From Bythopirellula goksoeyrii (lineage in GTDB: Bacteria; Planctomycetota; Planctomycetia; Pirellulales; Lacipirellulaceae): a DNA stretch of 64,000 nucleotides. The position numbers and the translations under genes are program-made. Position 1 is the stretch's first letter; every line of letters begins with the position of its first letter. The notes beneath the pieces are model-generated. The model made no database searches. It had not been told where the DNA came from and was given only the letters and a program-made list of their open reading frames with translations. Below are positions 8,139 through 16,697 of this stretch, in pieces. The DNA lies in NCBI RefSeq assembly GCF_008065115.1, contig NZ_CP042913.1:319211-383210 (forward strand), in the 5' to 3' direction.

Positions 8139-9911
8139 TCAACCGGAAATGCGACGTGGGACGAGCAAGCCCAAGAAAGCAAGTGCCAAGTAAACCCCGG
8201 TTGGTTCGGGAACGCTCAGATTGGAAGCAGCCGCGCCAGATCCAGTGAATTGGCGCTGCCAAGCAAGAAAATCGGCCCCATCGGAATCACCGTCGCCATC
8301 CGCATCTCCTGCTGTAGTGGATTCATAGGCCGATTGCCAGGTACTTAGATCCGTGTCGTCGACAAAGGTATCCCCATTGAAATCCGCGCTGCTACCCCCG
8401 CCGGGCGTGAACAGAAATAGTCCCTCATCCCCATTTGTAAACTCAGCATGGAATAGAAGTTGGTTCTGATTGTTAAATCCTCGAACTGGTCGGCCAAATA
8501 AATCATTTGAAAGCAAACTCAAACCGGCCACAATCCGACCGGCGAGTTGATCTCCCTTGCGAGCAATGAGCTCAGGGATTCCTGTGGCGGGGTAGAGCCA
8601 GATTCCCGAGTCGTCCGAACCAACTCCTCCTGGTCCCATTTCCAGAGTTGCCGCAATGACGGCACTGCCGTTTGCGTTAGCGGTGTACGCCCCGAGATCT
8701 GAAAAGTTGGCTCCTGGGAGTCCAGGTACTCCGCCACTTCCCGTGCGAGCTAAGAGATGATTGCCACTGGACGTGAAACGCCAGATTCCAGAATTGTTCC
8801 CGTTATTCACCCCACCTGGACCAGAATTCAGTTCAGCGTGTACTACTAATGCCCCGTTGTCCGCAAATCGAGGTTCGTCGAATGTGGAAAAACTAGCATT
8901 AGGTACTTCGGGGACGGTGTCAGTGTTAGCTAGCGCGACCAATTCACCTACTGAGGTCGTGTATCTCCAAAGTCCGCCACTGCCTGACGTCAATTCGGCA
9001 CGAAAGGCAACTTGTCCCGAATCATTGATGACGGGATGACCGAAAGAACTGAAAGGATTTCCTGTTTCTGGTGCATTGCCTACTGCTTGGCGCGCTATTA
9101 GCTCACCACTGCTGCCTGTGTATTTCCAGACACCGACATGGTTGCTGGAATCGATGCCAAGTGTTGCATCGTGCTTTAGTGTCGCCCGTGCCGTCCCTTG
9201 GGCATTGTTGTTGATGCTCGGGATACCCAAGGTCGAGAAAGTCGCACTAGGAATACCAGGAACCTGGGAAACTTCTTCCCTTACAATAAGTGAGCCCGTT
9301 GAGCCTTGGTAGAACCAAATACCAATGTCATTCGCTAAGGTAATCGTTCCGCCTGAAACCAGCTGGTCTGAAAATGCTGAGTCGCCGTTCTCAGTCGTTC
9401 GAATAAAGTTGGGAATCTTCTTGAACTGCCCTCCGGCTACGCCTGGCGTGTCCCCGACGCCCGTACGGGCCAAGAGTTGATTGCCACCTGTCAAGAAACG
9501 CCAAAGACCTTGATTCGAACTGCTAGTAACATCTCCTGGGCCTATAGCTAGAGTGGCTCTCACAAGCACATCACCACTGTCAGAAATGGCCACATCCACA
9601 AGGTCACTGAAATTAGCATCTGCGATGGCCGGAACCCCTCCGCTTCCCTCACGAGCCTTCAGTGAAAGTCCACCTTCGAATGTGTAAAGCACCTGATCAT
9701 TGGTTGTCGAAACTCCTCCCACTGCTTCTTGTAAAGTCGCCACGAAGGTGGCATGACCGCTGGAATTGAGGCTCGCAAGGGTAAACGAATCAAACTTGGC
9801 ACCGGCAATTTCAGCAGCATCACCACCGCTAACGACGATCGTGCCAATTGTGGCGTGAGAGTGTGAAGAAAGCACGACAAGTGACAATACTAGAAAAGAC
9901 GTCCAGCGCAT
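8139..9911 (-). CDS. Secreted repeat protein with dockerin-like stretch and PEP-CTERM anchor
   Basis: This 590-residue protein has an N-terminal signal peptide (TSFLVLSLVVLSSHSHA). The body is built from about eight repeats of 55-60 residues, each with a pattern like G..PG.P.A.FS.LG, a short N.NG segment, and ending in IW..... LLAR. The C terminus has a Ca-binding, dockerin-like segment (DFNGDTFVDDTD and DADGDGDSDGADF) followed by the sorting signal VPEPTG, a hydrophobic helix and an RR end. PEP-CTERM tails direct proteins to an exosortase, which processes and anchors or releases them at the cell surface. No exosortase gene is visible here. A good Shine-Dalgarno (GGAG) precedes the ATG. The function of the repeats is unknown; a surface or extracellular matrix role is an inference. 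Confidence 0.9.
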   Translation of the reverse strand: MRWTSFLVLSLVVLSSHSHATIGTIVVSGGDAAEIAGAKFDSFTLASLNSSGHATFVATLQEAVGGVSTTNDQVLYTFEGGLSLKAREGSGGVPAIADANFSDLVDVAISDSGDVLVRATLAIGPGDVTSSSNQGLWRFLTGGNQLLARTGVGDTPGVAGGQFKKIPNFIRTTENGDSAFSDQLVSGGTITLANDIGIWFYQGSTGSLIVREEVSQVPGIPSATFSTLGIPSINNNAQGTARATLKHDATLGIDSSNHVGVWKYTGSSGELIARQAVGNAPETGNPFSSFGHPVINDSGQVAFRAELTSGSGGLWRYTTSVGELVALANTDTVPEVPNASFSTFDEPRFADNGALVVHAELNSGPGGVNNGNNSGIWRFTSSGNHLLARTGSGGVPGLPGANFSDLGAYTANANGSAVIAATLEMGPGGVGSDDSGIWLYPATGIPELIARKGDQLAGRIVAGLSLLSNDLFGRPVRGFNNQNQLLFHAEFTNGDEGLFLFTPGGGSSADFNGDTFVDDTDLSTWQSAYESTTAGDADGDGDSDGADFLAWQRQFTGSGAAASNLSVPEPTGVYLALAFLGLLVPRRISG

Positions 9912-10062
9912 GATAGGGAACTCCAGGTGCTCAGAATCAAAAGTTGGCTTGCTTCAGAAGGTGTCAGTTTATCTGGGGCGAACTAGGGGTGCAAATTAAT
10001 TCGAGAATTACCAGAAAATTCTTGAAAATACTCTGCAATTAGCCCTGATGGACACATGTGTC

Positions 10063-11535
10063 CTACAGCAATGGCCCCGCAAGACGGGCGAAATTCTCTG
10101 CTATACGCTCTTTGGCAGGACGGCTCTCCCAGGTCGCCAAGTCCATCAGCTCAGACTGGTCTATGTATTGCTGCTGTAATTCCCGAAGCCGAGCTGTAAA
10201 CTCCTGGTTATAAATTGCCAGCGATATCTCAAAATTAATCCGCAAGCTGCGTGGGTCGAGATTCAGCGAGCCAAAGAGGCTAAGTTCGCCGTCGACTGTC
10301 ACGCTCTTTGTATGCAGGAGTCCCCCAGTAAAGTTTGCGATCCGAACTCCGGCATTGAGCAAGTCTCCCTTAAATGCCTGGCTCGCATAACGAACGAGAT
10401 GGGAATCTACTATCTTTGGAACGATGAGTATCACTTTGACGCCCCTCTCGGCTGCCGATACCATTCCCATCAGCATTGATTCGTTCGGAACGAAGTAGGG
10501 GGTTGTAAGTATCAATTCCTTGCGGGCTGCATAGACAGCCGTTACGAGTACCTGTTCGATTGAACCACTAGCATGGCCTGGCCCCGACGGCAGAACTTGA
10601 ACGGCAGCCTCAGCGATTCTTGGCTGAGGCAATGCGTCCCCATTCTTCTGCAAATCTTCAAGTTGTTCCGTGGATTCGACGTACCAATCCCCTAGAAATG
10701 TAATGGCGAGGGGTTCGACAGTTGGACCCTGTAATCGGACCATTGCATCGACCCATTGTCCAACTCCAGAATCCTTCTTGAAATAGCGGGGATCTACCAG
10801 ATTCAAACTTCCCGTATAAGCTGTTCTTCCATCAATAACCACGATCTTGCGATGCAAGCGAATATCCATTCTCACAAAAGCCATCCGCAAGAGGCCCCCA
10901 GAGAGTGCCTCTTGAATTTGTACGCCCGCATCCTTCATTTCAGCGGCAAGAGGACTCCGCAGAAAGGTCCGACTCCCCATGGCATCCAAAAGTACACGGC
11001 AGTCAACCCCACGCTTACTTGCACGAACCAACGCCTCAGCAACTCTATCTGCCTCACCACCCAAATGCCAAATGTAGAATTCCAGATGACAAGTACTTAT
11101 TGCCGCATCAATGTCGGCAATCAAATGCTTGAACACGGCTTGCCAATTGTCAAGGAGTTCAATCTGGTTGCCAGGGAGAGCGGGCATATTGAGTGTCCGC
11201 TTGCCAAGGTGCGCGAGTTGTTCATGCTCTATAGGAAGTCGCAATGGATGATCCTCGAAGCGGTGCTCCAATTCAGCGAGCCAGTTGCGAAACGGTGCCA
11301 AGAGCTTTGTTGATCGCCCTATGCGGTGTTGGCCCAATTTAAGTTCGGCCATCATGATATACAACGCGGGACCTACAACAGGCAGACCAAAGATTATCAG
11401 AACCCACGCCAACGTTTCTCCGACCGGCCTCCTTCGCATGACGACACGCAGAGCCAATATGACCTGGAGTGCTAAGTGGATTAGGAAAAGCGGCAGATAC
11501 ACAGGCCAATGTGATTGTTTGAGGTATTCGAGCAT
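10063..11535 (-). CDS. cls: Cardiolipin synthase (phospholipase D family)
   Basis: The 490-residue protein has two N-terminal membrane helices (residues about 13-30 and 40-62), then two PLD-type catalytic motifs: HRKIVVIDG with H228 and HTKSVTVDG with H408, each followed by G.SLNL. This is the layout of bacterial Cls enzymes, which condense two phosphatidylglycerol molecules, or PG with PE, to cardiolipin at the inner membrane. The gene follows the EEP gene by 59 bp on the same strand; in E. coli clsB also sits beside an EEP-family gene (ybhP), so the pairing is probably meaningful. The stop codon overlaps a 14-bp perfect palindrome (ggacacatgtgtcc, 10050-10063). Confidence 0.92.
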   Translation of the reverse strand: MLEYLKQSHWPVYLPLFLIHLALQVILALRVVMRRRPVGETLAWVLIIFGLPVVGPALYIMMAELKLGQHRIGRSTKLLAPFRNWLAELEHRFEDHPLRLPIEHEQLAHLGKRTLNMPALPGNQIELLDNWQAVFKHLIADIDAAISTCHLEFYIWHLGGEADRVAEALVRASKRGVDCRVLLDAMGSRTFLRSPLAAEMKDAGVQIQEALSGGLLRMAFVRMDIRLHRKIVVIDGRTAYTGSLNLVDPRYFKKDSGVGQWVDAMVRLQGPTVEPLAITFLGDWYVESTEQLEDLQKNGDALPQPRIAEAAVQVLPSGPGHASGSIEQVLVTAVYAARKELILTTPYFVPNESMLMGMVSAAERGVKVILIVPKIVDSHLVRYASQAFKGDLLNAGVRIANFTGGLLHTKSVTVDGELSLFGSLNLDPRSLRINFEISLAIYNQEFTARLRELQQQYIDQSELMDLATWESRPAKERIAENFARLAGPLL

Positions 11536-11594
11536 GGCAGTTAGGATAACATGAGTAGGAGTCTACGAAGAGTGGAGATTGTCGCAATCAAAGG

Positions 11595-12329
11595 TCATGT
11601 TTTGTCTCCTAGAGTAAATTCCACTACGAGTGGTAGATGATCCGACGCTACGCGGGCTAGTGCCGTGCGACTGGCATACGCATGATGCACATGAAGCGGC
11701 CCGCGGTAGTAAATGCGGTCTAGCGGCCGCATCGGAAAGAGTGCAGGAAAGGTGCGATGCATCCCCCCTGCGTTGCGATAGCCGACCGGTTCCAAGACCT
11801 TTCGCCCCAGCCTTCCCCATACGTCGTTGAAATCACCACCCACGAGAATCGGTGTTTCGCTATGAGCGTTGGCCAGCAAATGGTGTTTGAGAAGCTTTTT
11901 TAGTTGAATCGTTCTTTCAGGTCCGGCCAATCCCAGATGCATATTCGCCAACAGCAGTGAACGTGTATGTTCTCCGATCGAAAGTTTGCAACGAGCCAGA
12001 AGGGCTTGCCTACGTTTCTTCAATGGAACTGATAGGTTACAGTTTTCAACATCTTTCAAGGGAACTCTGCTCAAGATGGCGTTCCCATAACAGCCCTGTT
12101 TTAGATGAACATTGCGCTGATAGGCCACGTGATGCAGGTCGAGCGCCTCAGCCAGCATTTCTGCCTGATGATGGCGGTTGGATCGAGGAACATCTTCATC
12201 GACCTCCTGCAAGAAAACTATCGTAGGCTCTAAGTGGGCCAGGGTCTCGATAATCCGCTCAGGTCGGTACTGGCGATCCCGCCCGCCGATTCCTTTGTGG
12301 ATATTGTAAGTAACTACGCGAAATTGCAT
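11595..12329 (-). CDS. Endonuclease/exonuclease/phosphatase (EEP) family protein
   Basis: The product is 244 residues from the ATG at 12329. The start was chosen because the family's first strand (VVTYNIHKGIG) then begins at once; the frame's first ATG at 12380 would add 17 unrelated residues. Family motifs seen are NIHKG, the metal-binding FLQEVDED near residue 40, GGDFND around residue 165, and the catalytic C-terminal SDHLPLVVEF. All of the metal and catalytic positions seem present. EEP proteins cleave phosphodiester or phosphoester bonds in nucleic acids, lipids or sugars. The cls gene immediately downstream suggests a lipid or membrane link, as for E. coli YbhP, but the substrate is not known. 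Confidence 0.85.
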   Translation of the reverse strand: MQFRVVTYNIHKGIGGRDRQYRPERIIETLAHLEPTIVFLQEVDEDVPRSNRHHQAEMLAEALDLHHVAYQRNVHLKQGCYGNAILSRVPLKDVENCNLSVPLKKRRQALLARCKLSIGEHTRSLLLANMHLGLAGPERTIQLKKLLKHHLLANAHSETPILVGGDFNDVWGRLGRKVLEPVGYRNAGGMHRTFPALFPMRPLDRIYYRGPLHVHHAYASRTALARVASDHLPLVVEFTLGDKT

Positions 12330-12383
12330 GCCGCAATGATAACCAGGAGCAACCCAGGATAACCAGGACGGCAAAGACAAATT

Positions 12384-13232
12384 TTACGCGGCGTTGCGAC
12401 GTTCCTCTTCTGTGGGTGGTGGAATCGTCTGCTTGCCAAAGCGTTTACGACTCAGGTGATTGGCAAAATCGATCACCCCAGGGAAAAAGCGTTTGGCGAA
12501 ATAGGCCAGCTTGGCATAGGACTGCGTTACCACCAAAGCATCGTTTCGGAGAATACCCCGAATTGCCCGGTCGGCAATCTTCTCAGGTGATGTCAGCATC
12601 CAGGCAGGTGGTTGTTTTGAGAAAGGACGAGATTCACTTCGGGGTGCCGTCGCGAACAATTTCGTATCGACAAAACCTGGGCAAAGAGTAGTAACTCCTA
12701 AACCTGTTCGAGCATATTCTGCACGCAGAGATTCCCCAAAGCCTACCAATCCAAATTTGCTAGCCGTGTAGGCCGCCAATCTGCGCGTTCCAATCAACCC
12801 GTAAAAGCTCGCAACATTGAGTATGTGGGCTTCAGGCTGTGACAGTAAGGTAGGAAGTAAGAGACGAGTGATATGCATAGGAGCATGCAGATTGATTGCC
12901 AACAATTTCTCACAGTGCTCGGCACTCATCTCATCGGTTTGTCCGAAATACGTAATGCCTGCGTTGTTCACTAACAGGTCGAATTTTCCCCAGCGAGTGA
13001 GCCCATACTCGACGACTGTGTTGATCTGCTCAAGATTGCCGACGTCGCACTGGCGGCCCACGGAAATGACACCTGCACGTCGAGCTTCGCTTACTACCTC
13101 TGCCAATTGACTAGAGTCGATATCGACCAAGTAGAGATGCATACCTTCCTCGGCTAATCGCAGAGCGATCGCCCGGCCGATTCCTGAGGCTGCCCCCGTC
13201 ACGAGTGCAATCTTGTTGTGCAAGTCTTGCAT
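12384..13232 (-). CDS. Short-chain dehydrogenase/reductase
   Basis: This 282-residue classical SDR has the nucleotide-binding TGAASGIG (residues 12-19), NNAG near residue 90, and the catalytic YTASK with Y155 and K159. The Asp after beta-2 (LVDIDSS) suggests NAD(H) preference. The C-terminal 70 residues form a helical extension with basic patches (KLAYFAKRFFPGV), typical of SDRs acting on hydrophobic or lipid-like substrates. It starts 41 bp after the stop of the SyrB2-like gene and is probably co-transcribed with it, so it could oxidise or reduce the same substrate or product. The substrate is not evident from sequence. Confidence 0.88.
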   Translation of the reverse strand: MQDLHNKIALVTGAASGIGRAIALRLAEEGMHLYLVDIDSSQLAEVVSEARRAGVISVGRQCDVGNLEQINTVVEYGLTRWGKFDLLVNNAGITYFGQTDEMSAEHCEKLLAINLHAPMHITRLLLPTLLSQPEAHILNVASFYGLIGTRRLAAYTASKFGLVGFGESLRAEYARTGLGVTTLCPGFVDTKLFATAPRSESRPFSKQPPAWMLTSPEKIADRAIRGILRNDALVVTQSYAKLAYFAKRFFPGVIDFANHLSRKRFGKQTIPPPTEEERRNAA

Positions 13233-13273
13233 GTGCGGTCTCCTAATTGTCAGACGAGTTGATTAGTAGACTA

Positions 13274-14539
13274 TCACGCCGCCGCGCGATAGCAGTCTTC
13301 TGTCGAATTCTGTTGTAGCCTCGGCGGAACTACGGTCTTGCTAAGTTGAAGACGATCTTCGCCCCTCAAAAGTGCCACCCCCCAGTTGTTCAGAAGGTAT
13401 TTGCCCCCATTGTAGACGGAGCGGTATTTTTCTTTCCCGGTAAGTACCGGAACATTGGTCGGCACAATTCTCAGGTTGAATGCCAGTCGATATCGATCGG
13501 TGATATTAGCCGGCGAACCGTGAATACATCGTTCCGTGAAAATGATAAACTGCCCTGATTTGACGGGCATGGTTACGACTCGCTCGGGATCACGATCGAA
13601 ATCAAGTGAGAAATTGGCGTTATAGAATCCTTCATCTCCTCCGAATTTGATCTTGTGAATCCGGTCATGCGAGCCGCGAATGAATTGCATGCAGCCATTT
13701 TCTGGAACCGCATCATCGACTGCGACCCAAACGGTGAGCTGAAACATTTCATCAGTACGTGGCGGGTAGATTGCCGGGTCGAGATAGTCCTCGACCATAA
13801 AAGTGCTGGCTTGATGGAATTGGATCGCAGGGGCACCGGGGCCTTTATAGAAAAGCTGCGTTCGCCAACAAAGCAAATCTTGCCCAAGCAACTGGGCAGC
13901 GCGTTCCACAATTGCAGGATGATTCATACATTCCCACAGTCGGGCCGATTCCAAATGTCGATCGCGCGGCGTGACAAAACCATAAGTCTGTGATTTTTCT
14001 TTTTCGACAGCAAGCATCTCCTTACGGAGTTGTGCCATCTCTTCTTGACTAAAAGCATCAAAAGGTCCGATGAACCCATCCCGATGAAACTGATCAAACT
14101 CCGCCTCCGTCATGCGGAACTCCGGATTGACCTGTGCCTTGGGTAGATGCTTGCCAGTGATATCGAAGGTGCAGGGCTCATCGATATAGGCCTGCGTGAG
14201 GCCGCTCTTTATGAGGGTCCAAAACATCGAGTAGTGCCAGTTCTTGACGATCGCCTTAAGATCGCGAGGAAGAATTCTGCGAGGCAGGTGAAGTGCCTTG
14301 TAGGCAAACAAGAAAGTCAGTGCAGGAAGGATCAAGGCCCGCTGCCAAAGGGGTCGAAGTTTCGGATGCATGTTCATAGAGATGGCGACCAAATGCACGA
14401 TGGAAAGGAGCTTCCCAGCGTTGGCCTGGTGGCCAAGACTAGGGTCTTTTCCCACGAGTGGTTGAGAAACCTGCGGGATACTACTACAGAACATTCTTCG
14501 GATATTCGTGGTTCTGAGGTGTAGAAAATTCGTTTCCAT
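13274..14539 (-). CDS. SyrB2-like Fe(II)/2-oxoglutarate enzyme, putative chlorinating enzyme (PhyH superfamily)
   Basis: This 421-residue protein has a C-terminal phytanoyl-CoA-dioxygenase-like domain (about residues 140-400). The proximal iron motif is FHQASTF, so the usual HxD/E is HxA (H242, A244); the distal His is H340 (CIHGSPAN) and the 2-oxoglutarate Arg is probably R357 (NLRIVP). HxA is the hallmark of SyrB2-type halogenases, where chloride takes the place of the carboxylate ligand. Further blocks resemble SyrB2 as remembered: GFIGPFDAFSQEEM, LLCWRTQLFYKGPG, LTVWVAVDDAVPENGC and SGQFIIF. The N terminus is about 130 residues longer than SyrB2 and holds a hydrophobic stretch (LILPALTFLFAYKAL), which may bind membranes. 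The ATG at 14539 is chosen because AGGA precedes it; the frame opens at 14587. No carrier-protein or NRPS gene is nearby. Halogenation is inferred; hydroxylation is the alternative. Confidence 0.8.
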   Translation of the reverse strand: METNFLHLRTTNIRRMFCSSIPQVSQPLVGKDPSLGHQANAGKLLSIVHLVAISMNMHPKLRPLWQRALILPALTFLFAYKALHLPRRILPRDLKAIVKNWHYSMFWTLIKSGLTQAYIDEPCTFDITGKHLPKAQVNPEFRMTEAEFDQFHRDGFIGPFDAFSQEEMAQLRKEMLAVEKEKSQTYGFVTPRDRHLESARLWECMNHPAIVERAAQLLGQDLLCWRTQLFYKGPGAPAIQFHQASTFMVEDYLDPAIYPPRTDEMFQLTVWVAVDDAVPENGCMQFIRGSHDRIHKIKFGGDEGFYNANFSLDFDRDPERVVTMPVKSGQFIIFTERCIHGSPANITDRYRLAFNLRIVPTNVPVLTGKEKYRSVYNGGKYLLNNWGVALLRGEDRLQLSKTVVPPRLQQNSTEDCYRAAA

Positions 14540-14706
14540 AGTGATTCCTGCCGTATTGGCCGGTAGCTTGTACCAAAAAAAGAACAAAAAACCACGAGGA
14601 ATGATTTCCTTGCTGCTAGCAGTGCTGCTACAATCGGGTCAGTGATGCGAAGGTACTGTGAAGAGGCACCAGTAGCTTACATTCGCACTCTTGCTAGTCG
14701 GTTGTC

Positions 14707-16026
14707 ATGGTTCCGAATTCTGCTCAGAAAGATTCTCATTCTATCCAACGCCGATTACGGCCCCGGGCTGATATTTCTCAATCAGGTCAGGCTGTGTCGG
14801 AAGAAGACTTGGAATCCTTTCGGTTCGATGTGACTGCTGGGAAAAAGCTGCGGATTGACGGTGGCTCATACTCGAAGAATGGCTCACATCCGTGCACGGC
14901 TCAACCTCAGCAAGTGGGACCGCAAGTCTTCTCGAATATTCTCGAAGAACCACAAGCAACGGCCAGCGTTCCTCGAATTCAGATAGCGGCGAAAAGGTCC
15001 TCTCAGCAGGGACGTAAGAAGTTTCCTTCCTGGGCGGCTAGCTTGTTTTTGCACGTCTTATTCATTTTATTTTTGGCCTACTTTACGTTCTCCGCATTCG
15101 ATCCGCAGGTTGACTTTACACTATCCCTGGAATCGGAAGCTTTCGTTGAAGAGGACGTCGAACTTCAGGAGATTGAGTTTGATCCCCTGGAAGAGATCGA
15201 GTCCGATGTGAATCAATTGGCCAGTGAAATACAAGAAGCATCCCAGATATCGGCCAGCGAACTGAGTGCCGAGGTAGCGCTGGCAGATATGTCAAACCTT
15301 TCTGGTTCAGAAAATCTTGGGTTGGGAGAATTGTCTGGATTGTTCGGCGCACGCGGCAACGCGCTCAGCGAAATGCTCCCTGCCAAGGAAAAGCTTACGG
15401 CCACTTTCTTTGAGACGAAAGTCGAGGGGCGGCGAATCGTTTACGTCGTCGACAACTCGGGAGGTATGCGAAGCGGCGAACTGGAAACACTCATAGACGA
15501 ATTGATGAAGAGTGTCGAATCACTCAGCGACAAACAAGAGTTCTATGTAATTTTCTATAGCGACTCGCTATATCCGCTTTTTTATCCCGATCCGGTTCAG
15601 CGATTCGTTCCAGCTAATGATCGGTTTAAGGAACAATTGCGCAGATGGCTCGATACGGTAGAATTCTGTCAGGGAAATGTCGTAGACAATGCGATTGAGG
15701 CGGCCACTCTCATACGTCCCGATGTGGTCTATCTCCTAACGGATGGCGATTTGGATCAAACGCGCGATCAGCGGAGGCTTACTTTTTTGCTCAACCCTCA
15801 AGGACGTCGCTTTCCGATTCACACATTTGGGATGGGTACCGGTGAGAAGGGGAGAGCAGCCGAAAAGCTGCAACAAGTGGCAGAGGCCAATTACGGGAAG
15901 TTTCGTGCGGTGAAAATCTCCGCTGCCGCCAAGAACGCTGCTCTCAGGAAGAAACGTCCCTACCACGATAAGGAACCCGGAGACATCTGGGGCCGCAATG
16001 TAGGGAGCAGTTGGGGAAAACGTTAG
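14707..16026 (+). CDS. Membrane-anchored VWA domain protein
   Basis: This 439-residue protein has a cytoplasmic N-terminal region of about 105 residues of low complexity, one transmembrane helix (about residues 109-131, WAASLFLHVLFILFLAYFTF), an acidic linker rich in Glu, and a VWA domain at about residues 240-400. The metal site reads DNSGGM (D249), so the third MIDAS Ser is Gly; the second loop LLTDGDLD is present. Metal binding may therefore be weaker than in integrin-type domains. The VWA domain probably faces the periplasm and binds a protein partner. The gene diverges from the SyrB2-like gene, with about 170 bp between their starts. The function is unknown. Confidence 0.8.
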   Translation: MVPNSAQKDSHSIQRRLRPRADISQSGQAVSEEDLESFRFDVTAGKKLRIDGGSYSKNGSHPCTAQPQQVGPQVFSNILEEPQATASVPRIQIAAKRSSQQGRKKFPSWAASLFLHVLFILFLAYFTFSAFDPQVDFTLSLESEAFVEEDVELQEIEFDPLEEIESDVNQLASEIQEASQISASELSAEVALADMSNLSGSENLGLGELSGLFGARGNALSEMLPAKEKLTATFFETKVEGRRIVYVVDNSGGMRSGELETLIDELMKSVESLSDKQEFYVIFYSDSLYPLFYPDPVQRFVPANDRFKEQLRRWLDTVEFCQGNVVDNAIEAATLIRPDVVYLLTDGDLDQTRDQRRLTFLLNPQGRRFPIHTFGMGTGEKGRAAEKLQQVAEANYGKFRAVKISAAAKNAALRKKRPYHDKEPGDIWGRNVGSSWGKR

Positions 16027-16040
16027 CTGGCGCAAAAAAA

Positions 16041-16130
16041 GCGGGTCTCGGACGAGCCAAATACACATTGACTTGATAGGTCGGTCAGGGGCAATTGCAC
16101 CGACACACCACAGTTCGTCCGAGACCCCGC
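16041..16130 (-). ncRNA. Candidate structured RNA closed by a long stem and ending in a U-run
   Basis: Arms at 16041-16055 (gcgggtctcggacga) and 16115-16130 pair over 15 bp with one bulged base. Read on the minus strand, the second arm is followed at once by seven T (16034-16040 region), as at the end of a Rho-independent transcript. The 59-nt interior holds a further stem (gtcggt / accgac). The unit could be a small RNA of about 100 nt or an elaborate terminator. It does not match the motifs I know for SRP RNA, 6S RNA, RNase P RNA or tmRNA. It lies just after the VWA gene stop. Confidence 0.4.
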
Positions 16131-16697
16131 GGGCCAGTAAAGGAGAGGCTCGAGGCGAGTCGGAGGACTTCTCGAACCGACCCTTTTAGAATGCACACAT
16201 CGTGCCGATATCCTATCCACCAATTCTGTCCGGCCACGGTTCAATGCCCTAACCAACTGACACCAAAAGACTTAGCGTGAGACAACGCTCCTCATTTGGA
16301 CTCTGTTTTCCCTTGTAGAGCTGCCATAAGATAGGCAAAATCACTTGGGCAAAACGCCACATTTCTTCCGGAAATGGGTAATAATGCCTCCTAATTTCTC
16401 AGTACTGAGAGAATTCGTTATTGTGAGCATTTCTTGTCTCACATCGAGACAAACAGAGAAGTGACTTGTTTGCAACCAGTTTCTTGCATTGGACTTACGA
16501 CAAGTAGTGCGCCTTCTCTCATTTACAAGTTGATCAGGTATTCCAATGGGGTGGAAAAAGCAGGAAAACTCAAATCGAGACGTTCTTGTACGTTAGTTTC
16601 TCATAGAAAGGAGGCTCCGCTTCAAACACTCAGAGTGCGTAGTTCGTATCAAGAAATGCGGTTATATTGCTCCAGACTTCAGTCACCCTCGCCCCCA
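16131..16697. other. Gene-poor region upstream of kdsA
   Basis: No convincing gene is seen. Next to the structured-RNA candidate is a second hairpin-prone stretch (gtcgg / ccgac around 16160-16190). Closer to kdsA there is a 14-bp perfect palindrome at 16397-16410 (tctcagtactgaga) and a 7-bp hairpin at 16434-16452 (ttgtctc / gagacaa). These could be operator or leader elements for kdsA. The kdsA frame is open back to 16434, but the upstream part does not look like protein. Confidence 0.45.

Noticed and set aside
10050-10063. A 14-bp perfect palindrome (ggacacatgtgtcc) at the cls stop.
   Set aside because: It has no loop, no T-run and no clear operator position; possibly chance or the remains of a repeat.
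16434-16697. An N-terminal extension of KdsA by 88 residues.
   Set aside because: The extension does not look like protein, and the ATG at 16698 gives the normal family length.
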